Under the pieces are notes generated by a model. The model saw nothing but the letters and a program-made list of their open reading frames with translations. It was not told the origin of the DNA and did no database searches. Of a stretch of DNA of 64,000 bases, positions 58,379-64,000 are shown piece by piece. Made by a program: the position numbers and the translations under genes. The stretch lies in the NCBI GenBank assembly GCA_024220505.1, contig JAKZZE010000016.1:682001-746000 (forward strand), read 5' to 3'. Numbering within the stretch: position 1 is the first letter of the stretch; each line of letters begins with the position of its first letter. The DNA comes from Rhizopus arrhizus (lineage: Eukaryota > Mucoromycota > Mucoromycetes > Mucorales > Rhizopodaceae).

Positions 58379-59650
58379 AAAGAAAGGAACGAGAGGTTTA
58401 TTTATTATTGAAGAATAAAGTGGGATGAAAGAGGGTCTTGTACACCTTGATGGATAAAGCACCCTTTTGTTTAATCAACTTTCTTGCTTTTACTAGTGGT
58501 TTATATATGGATAGTTACAAATAGCTTTCATCAGCCTTATTTCCTGTTATGCTTTCATTTTAATGAAAACACAATCACATTGGCAAAGTATTCTTTTTTT
58601 TAGTTGATTGCTTCACTAAAACAGTACTTTGCTTCATGCTTTCAACTTGTTAAAAGTTTGGTATGTTTTCTATTGTTGGTGAAAATATGTGCTACTTTAA
58701 TTTATTAAAGCCAAGACTCCCTTTTTAGTATCGCACTAAATCTAATTTTTATCAGCCAGTTGGTAGTTGTATTGTGGCCGATCAACAGCATGTACTTGAA
58801 TAAGAAACGTTTAATAATTCCTTTAGAAACATATCATAGTGAATAGAACCAGGGCTAAAGCAAAGGATAAAGATATCAAGCTGGCTGATGTGTCTAAATG
58901 GTGTAGTTGGAAAATGAAGTATAGTTATGTAGATCGCACATATCTAATGTTACTTGGCTTTGATCACTTGCGGCAAAATAATGAAAATTTATAAGTTCTG
59001 ATCACTTTTTAATAATCATAGCTTCTTGTGGCAACGATAAGATCTCCAAGAGCACTGATTTTTAAAGAGGATGCTTGAGTTTAGTTTTGTGCTCATTAGA
59101 TACACTTTCGATCGCCAAATTAAATCTACTTTTCTTTTTCTATCTCATCATCCCTCATTACCATCCCTCATTTCTCTTTTAACGATTATCAAGACTACCA
59201 AGCACTTAAAGTGCATGACGAAAATAATTTATTGTGCAAACTATAAAGGAGAACTGTTTAGAAAAGTAGTGAAAAAAAAAGAAAGCGATTTTTATTCCAT
59301 GGCGATTTTCCTTTCTTGTTTCATGGTTTCTCTCCAACCATCAAAAAAAAAAATTCAGATTGTATTTATTACGGCTTTCTATCCCTTCATTTAATTTGAA
59401 GCATTGCTTTTTTTTTTTTCACTAAATCAAATTGTATAAGAAAGTAGACTGCCTGATGCTATCCTTTCTAAGAAATGATTTACTTGTCCTAAATTATAAA
59501 ACAAAAGAAAGTTATACTTGGCTTTATTCAAGCCTTTCATTTATCAAAGGAAATTTTTTTTTGTACATGAGGGCTTTATTCCAGTGCTGCCTCCAGACGA
59601 GCACTGTTACAATATGGGGAAAATTGCAATAATAAAGTAACTATGAAGAT
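58379..59650. other. 1.3-kb region without a supportable gene
   Basis: No gene is recognised; the frame at 59071-59394 has no domain. T- and A-runs occur near 59341-59420. The right end merges into the retrotransposon remnant. Confidence 0.5.
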
Positions 59651-59689
59651 ATCGAATTGTAATATTTCTATATTTCCTGGCAACATGTT

Positions 59690-60245
59690 TTCATTGTGAA
59701 TTCGTCCAGGTAGCACTGTGGCTCTTGCTGTTGCTTCATTCGGCCAGAAAGATGTGTCTTCGAAAATATATTTCCAGTGTAATCTCCATAAATTCAAGCC
59801 CCCACAAGTAGTTACATGAAAGGTGTCAAGTTCCCAATGCGATAGTGTTTTGATTGTTATTTGAAATGATCGATATATTTAATTAAAAGGTAATAGGGAA
59901 GGTTGAACAAGGAATCGTTGCCCTTAATGTGTCTCATATAGGTCGTTTAATTGAACAGGACCACAAAAAGTGTTCATCTATTTCGATTGCACCACACATC
60001 ACGCATTCTTCATCCGTGATGTGGCTAGGCATAATTTTATGCAGACGGGAGTATGTAGGAAGGCAGCATATAACTATATGATTTGAAGGGGGGAAAAAAA
60101 ATGCTTTCCAATAAATTTTATTACAAGAGATGCTTTATGATGTTTCATTTGTAGTGAAATGAGCATTTTAACTTGCGCTTTTGTTGAGGGGTTTTCTGCA
60201 TTGCACATCAATCGTATTTATGCTTCTTTAAATGCTTATTTAAAG
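59690..60245 (-). mobile_element. Decayed non-LTR retrotransposon fragment (LINE ORF2 3' end)
   Basis: On the minus strand two blocks resemble the zinc-binding C-terminal region of LINE-type reverse transcriptases. Block one (about 60130-59934) reads YWKAFF, then LPTYSRLHKIMPSHITDEEC and VMCGAIEIDEHFLWSC, a C-x2-C...H-x4-C arrangement, and ends at a stop. Block two (about 59810-59695), in a different frame, reads LWRLHWKYIFEDTSFWPNEA, the W/H-rich segment that typically follows. Stops, a frameshift and an apparent deletion between YWKAFF and LPTYSR show that it is dead. The reverse transcriptase core is absent. Exact ends are uncertain. Confidence 0.55.
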
Positions 60246-60526
60246 TTTCATACTAAAAAAGACAAGGCAAAACACATACTATCTGAAGTTATTCATCCTT
60301 TATTTTAAACAAAAGCAAAAATAAACCTTATAGGCTGACATGACCAGGATAAGCTTGATTTTATTGTTAGTAATAATACTAAAAGCAAGTGGGAGATCGA
60401 ATATAAAACCAAGATTACTATTTATACTCACCTGTTCATCATCAGCATGACGTGAATACAGATCCAAAGACAAGGATACAAAAACTTTTGCGTTTTACTT
60501 TTTTTTTTTTCAATTTATTTTATATC

Positions 60527-61600
60527 ATGTCAATCACAATCACTCAATTTCCTAGTACCGGTGAACGCGGTAAATTCAAAGAGACGACAACCAAAGTAAG
60601 CTTGAGAGAGCATGAGGTGCTGATCAAGATTCTTGCCTGTGGCATTTGTCACACGGATACTAACTTTATGGGTCAAGAGGGCCTTGTCCTTGGCCATGAA
60701 CCTGTGGGTCGAGTGGTTCAAGTAGGACCGAATGTGATAAAGGTAAAGAAAGGTGACATTGTGGGCACTTCTTATTTGAAAAATGCTTGTTTGGAATGTG
60801 CGTATTGTACATCGGGAGAAGAAGTCATGTGTGACGATAGAAAGATGTTTCCTGAAAACAATGCCACCAATGGATTTGCTAGTCATCAAGTAGCCGATAG
60901 CCGGTAATCTTTATTGTACACATCTATTTTTTTTTTTTTACTCATTTTCCCTGGTTTGATTAGTTTTGTTTACAAGATCCCTAGCGATTTAGAACCCAAA
61001 TACGCTGGTCCTTTGATGTGTGCCGGTATCACTGTCTTCAACAGTCTCTATAACACCAATGTTCCTCCCACTGGCCGCGTCGCTGTCGTAGGCATTGGTG
61101 GATTAGGTCATCTGGCTCTTCAATTCGCTCGTGCTTGGGGATGCCATGTCACTGCCATCTCTGGCTCGCCTGATAAGAAGCAAGAGGCGGTTGGATTCGG
61201 TGCTCACGATTTTCTCAACTCCAGGGAGTTCACACCAGAGTATATAGAGAAATTGGAGAAATACGATGTAATCCTGAACACGGTCTCTGCCGATCTGGAT
61301 TGGGATGTCTACATGTCCCTTTTGAAACGTAACGGTAAATTCATTTTGATGGGTATCCCTGATAGTTCGATCGAATTCAAGAATCCGATGGAGATCTTGG
61401 CTGGTCAAAAGACCTTCAAGGGATCTGTCGTGGGTGGAAGGTACTCGATTCAACTCATGTTGGAGTTTGCTGGACGACACAATATCAAGCCTCAAATTGA
61501 GGAATATGAGTTTAATCTCGATGGATTACACACGGCCATCGAACGTTGTGAAACGTCCCAGGCGCGTTATCGTGGCGTACTTGTTGCAAAAGATGAATAA
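60527..61600 (+). CDS. Zinc-dependent alcohol dehydrogenase
   Basis: Two exons, 60527-60903 and 60964-61600, giving 337 residues, the normal length of fungal medium-chain ADHs. Catalytic zinc ligands are in CGICHTD and GHEPVG; the structural zinc site is the four-Cys block CLECAYCTSGEEVMC. The Rossmann motif GIGGLGHLALQFA binds NAD(P). The intron splits an Arg codon in ADSRFVYKIP. It interconverts an alcohol and an aldehyde in the cytosol. Substrate and cofactor choice are open; the sequence sits between yeast-type ADH1 and the ADH6/cinnamyl-alcohol dehydrogenase groups. It lies 92 bp upstream of the Tvp38-like gene on the same strand. Confidence 0.9.
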
Positions 61601-61692
61601 ACTTTGAAATCGCATGGCATCGTGACCGCGTTTTAAAGACAAAGGATCGTTTTCCGATTTGCCCTCTCTTTTTTTTATTGAGTAAAACAAAG

Positions 61693-62548
61693 ATGAAAAA
61701 GAAGAGCATCGCCGCCATTGGTGGAGCTCTTGTTATTTTTGTATTTATATTTGCTCACTATCGAAGTACAATTAAAGAACGTAATCTATCAAGCTAATCT
61801 GTACACTATTCCATCTCATTCTTTTCTTTTGACAGTAATACAAACCGTGGCTGTCGAACTACGAACAACACCCTACAGCTCGATTTTATTAAGTTGTCTA
61901 ATCATTTTCACCTCTATACCACCCCTCATCGGTTTCACATTCTCAACCACTATCACAGGCTTTATTTATGGGTTCCCTGGTGGTATCTTTCCTGCTGTTT
62001 CTGGCGCCTTTTTAGGCGCCATGGTAGCATTTGCTTTAATTCGTAAATACAATTTTGCTCGATTCATCAAGCTTTCACCTTCTAAACAAGAAAAATACAT
62101 GGCAATACAAGAGGCCATTGAACAAGGTGGATTCAAGGTATATAGAACAAACACGTTTTCTCGTGAAATAATTCATATCTTTCTATAGATGATGGTTTTA
62201 ATTCGACTATCACCTATACCTTGGCCTATCACCAACATGCTATTATCCATCATTTCTACTGCCAATACACAACATTATATAATGGCTGCTTTATTGGCCT
62301 CACTTAAAGTATCACTGGATGTGTGGATTGGTTCTCAACTAGCCGATCTATCCAATCCTAATCTACCGCCTTCTGCACACCGAATAGCCATGATCACAAT
62401 GGGTTGTGGTCTCTTGATCTTGATCGGTGTCGCTTGGTGGCTTTATCGACTGACGATGGAAAAAGTAAAAGAGATGGCAAATTCCAAAAATAATTCGACA
62501 GTGACGATAGATTCAGTTGTCATCATACCTTCAAAGAAAGCAATTTAA
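61693..62548 (+). CDS. Tvp38/TMEM64 (VTT-domain) membrane protein
   Basis: Three exons, 61693-61780, 61836-62137 and 62189-62548, giving 249 residues. An N-terminal membrane helix (AAIGGALVIFVFIFAHY) precedes a VTT domain: GFIYGFPGGIFPAVSGAFLG, RKYNFARFI and the conserved LIRLSPIPWPITNMLLS, then further helices (ITMGCGLLILIGVAWWLY). VTT proteins (Tvp38, TMEM64, TMEM41, VMP1, bacterial DedA) act in Golgi/ER membranes, and several scramble phospholipids. The first exon boundary is the least certain: I used the GTAATC donor at 61781, which makes IKELIQTVAVEL; a donor 18 nt upstream would also keep the frame. Confidence 0.82.
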
Positions 62549-62651
62549 TTTTTATTTTTATGCTGATGGAAGAATAATATTTGGAAATTTCTGATGACAT
62601 TTTCTACATTCACACTATAAAGTATCATTGAATACATTTTCAATCATAAAA

Positions 62652-63038
62652 TTAATCATTTACCACACGCTTTCCTCTATAACCACAACAGTAAGGGACG
62701 ATAAGGATAGCAAAAAATAAACTTGTAAGTGTTAAATGCATACGTAAATCATGATATCCATTATCTAGTTTACATGTTGCACCTAAACGTTCTTCAATTT
62801 GATGACGTTGGGCAATGAAAGGTGGAATGATTGGGTTGCCTTGTGTGTCATAGCCTTGAATGCCTTTAAATTCAGATGGTGTACCACCTACCACTCCAGG
62901 GTATTGACTTGTAGTTTGTTGCTGCTGCTGTTGCTGAGTCATTTGAGTTTCTTTTTGCATTGGTGTCACTTGGTTACCATAAGTTGTACCATAGATTGGT
63001 AAGCCATCTTCAGTACTCTTTGGAAATTTATTGTCCAT
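62652..63038 (-). CDS. Small Gln-rich protein with C-terminal membrane helix
   Basis: Single exon, 128 residues, starting MDNKFPKSTEDGLPIYGTTY at 63038; a farther in-frame ATG (63110) would translate a 32-nt poly-T tract into poly-Phe and is rejected. The first ~95 residues are hydrophilic with a Gln run (TQQQQQQQTTSQ) and a Gly/Pro-rich part. Near the end is one hydrophobic helix (LTLTSLFFAILIVPYCCGY) and a short basic tail (RGKRVVND). This looks like a tail-anchored or single-pass membrane protein; the paired Cys at the helix end could be palmitoylated. I do not recognise the family. The stop lies 103 bp from the stop of the convergent Tvp38-like gene. Confidence 0.65.
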   Translation of the reverse strand: MDNKFPKSTEDGLPIYGTTYGNQVTPMQKETQMTQQQQQQQTTSQYPGVVGGTPSEFKGIQGYDTQGNPIIPPFIAQRHQIEERLGATCKLDNGYHDLRMHLTLTSLFFAILIVPYCCGYRGKRVVND

Positions 63039-63049
63039 CCTTTGTTTAC

Positions 63050-63050
<1 letters not shown>

Positions 63051-63082
<32 letters not shown>
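63051..63082. repeat. Poly-A tract (poly-T in the leader of the small membrane-protein gene)
   Basis: About 32 adenines on the + strand, 13 bp upstream of the start codon at 63038 on the - strand; hence a poly-T/poly-U leader for that gene. Similar T-runs precede the PAS1, aspartic protease and splicing-factor starts. Confidence 0.85.
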
Positions 63083-63084
<2 letters not shown>

Positions 63085-63180
63085 AAAGAAAAAGAGTATT
63101 GGTTGTACACAAACTTTCATGCAAGGGATTTTTTTTTTATTTAAAAACGTAACACACAAAACTTTTCCAATCAATCCTCT

Positions 63181-64000
63181 TTACATGTTTCTTTCCTTTC
63201 GGTTTCTTTCTTTTGCTAATTCTACTTCTTGCTGCCAATCTGAAATTAGAACGATAACTACAGTAACGATGCAGGCAACAATCAAGGCACCTGCCAAGGC
63301 CGACCAAAGACCAATCAAATCCCATCCTTTTCGAAAACAGAGCCAAAACCCAATAGGCAACGCACAGAAATAATAGGCGCCCAGATTACACCAAGCACCC
63401 ACATGCTGACGACCCATCCCGTTGAGTACGCCATCTGCCACACCAGCCAAATTATCTGACAAGACAAAGATGCCCACCCAAGGAATCGCCTGAGCCACTA
63501 ATTGAGCCACTTCCGCATCATTTGTAAACAGATAGGCCCAGCGGTCGCGACTGACATACAAGCCGAGACTGTTGACGAGGCCGATCAGGACACCCACACA
63601 CAAGGTAGCCCGTGCAGCCGTCCGTGCCTGGTTCGGACACTGTGCACCCAGCAAATTACCCACACGGTTGGCTCCAGCGATACCAACACCAAAAGCCAAG
63701 GTGTAGAGGGCTGTGATCGAGGTCAGAATGATACTTTGAGCACCCAAGTTGGGGGTATCGATCCAGCTTGCGCCGAGAGCAATGATCTCATAGGCCCATG
63801 CTTCGGTACAGATCAGAAGGATACCAGGAATGGCGAGTTGAATCATCGGACGCCAGTGACTGAAGGCGTGTCGGGTAGACCACCGAGGCCAGACTTGGTG
63901 ACCACCGCAGTAACGAATGTAGAGCACCATCAAGACCACAATGATCCAATAAGTGATGCAGCTTGCGATAGCAACACCTTGAAACCCAAGGAGATGCCAA
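63181..64000 (-). CDS. MATE-family efflux transporter, 5' end beyond window
   Basis: The open frame continues past 64000 (upstream codons encode WHLLGFQGVAIASC and ITYWIIVVLMV), so at least 273 C-terminal residues are seen; an internal ATG at 63939 is not the true start. Recognisable MATE features are AIPGILLICTEAWAYEIIAL, the SITALYTLAFGVGIAGANRV segment, GNLLGAQCPNQAR (typical G-x-x-x-G-A/RxxxA block of the C-terminal half) and DGVLNGMGRQHVGAW. About seven membrane helices remain in the window. MATE carriers export organic cations, drugs or metabolites by proton or sodium exchange at plasma or vacuolar membranes. Codons are G/C-rich compared with neighbours. It ends with a charged tail (ELAKERNRKERNM). 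Confidence 0.9.
   Translation of the reverse strand, partial: WHLLGFQGVAIASCITYWIIVVLMVLYIRYCGGHQVWPRWSTRHAFSHWRPMIQLAIPGILLICTEAWAYEIIALGASWIDTPNLGAQSIILTSITALYTLAFGVGIAGANRVGNLLGAQCPNQARTAARATLCVGVLIGLVNSLGLYVSRDRWAYLFTNDAEVAQLVAQAIPWVGIFVLSDNLAGVADGVLNGMGRQHVGAWCNLGAYYFCALPIGFWLCFRKGWDLIGLWSALAGALIVACIVTVVIVLISDWQQEVELAKERNRKERNM

Noticed and set aside
1..64000. tRNA, rRNA, CRISPR, riboswitch or bacterial-type operon features
   Set aside because: I found no box A/B pair, rRNA block or spaced direct repeats by eye; a covariance-model scan would be needed to exclude small RNAs.

Overview
The window looks like nuclear DNA of a filamentous early-diverging fungus, most likely a member of the Mucorales (Mucoromycota). 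Reasons: AT-rich intergenic DNA full of poly-A/poly-T tracts; genes split by many short introns (about 45-86 nt, GT..AG with TAG/CAG acceptors); typical fungal housekeeping genes (DAD1, LSM4, dynamin, Skn7-like, Ytp1-like); and above all a 17.7-kb gene for a ~5,764-residue protein with ten beta-trefoil domains, the hallmark of Gellin, a family reported only from Mucoromycota. Species cannot be named from the sequence. I worked out the exon structures by hand from splice signals and reading-frame closure; every multi-exon model below closes in frame to a whole number of codons.

Layout. 1-8.8 kb: two tandem paralogous PAS-only proteins, a gene-poor stretch, then a C2H2 zinc-finger factor (-). 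9.3-15.3 kb: an 8-exon cytochrome P450 (-), a SNIP1/Pml1-type FHA splicing factor (+) and a Dnm1-type dynamin (-) with a 10-nt microexon. 17.4-35.1 kb: the giant Gellin gene (+, 9 exons): ten Gll beta-trefoils, a long helical repeat region with Gly/Ala-rich hydrophobic segments, and a C-terminal HAD-like domain. 35.7-37.8 kb: a bZIP factor and an ACR3 arsenite exporter, 42 bp apart on the same strand. 38.2-39.9 kb: Ytp1-family membrane protein (-). 42.5-44.6 kb: intronless, GC-rich secreted aspartic protease (+) and a GATA factor (-). 46.9-51.1 kb: a 10-exon serine carboxypeptidase (+) and an 11-exon SAMHD1-like HD-domain dNTPase (+). 52.1-57.4 kb: an HSF-type factor (+), LSM4 (+) and a Skn7-type HSF/response-regulator (-). 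57.9-64 kb: DAD1/OST2 (+), a decayed non-LTR retrotransposon fragment (-), zinc alcohol dehydrogenase (+), Tvp38/VTT membrane protein (+), a small tail-anchored-like protein (-) and a MATE transporter (-) cut by the window end.

Most genes are unrelated neighbours. The clearest functional grouping is bZIP + ACR3, which recalls the yeast ARR1/ARR3 arsenic-resistance pair. The most striking object is Gellin: its trefoil array is known to gel cytoplasm at wounds, but the ~3,800-residue remainder (repeated helical modules, seven glycine-zipper-like segments, HAD-like terminus) is the part of the window that most deserves study.
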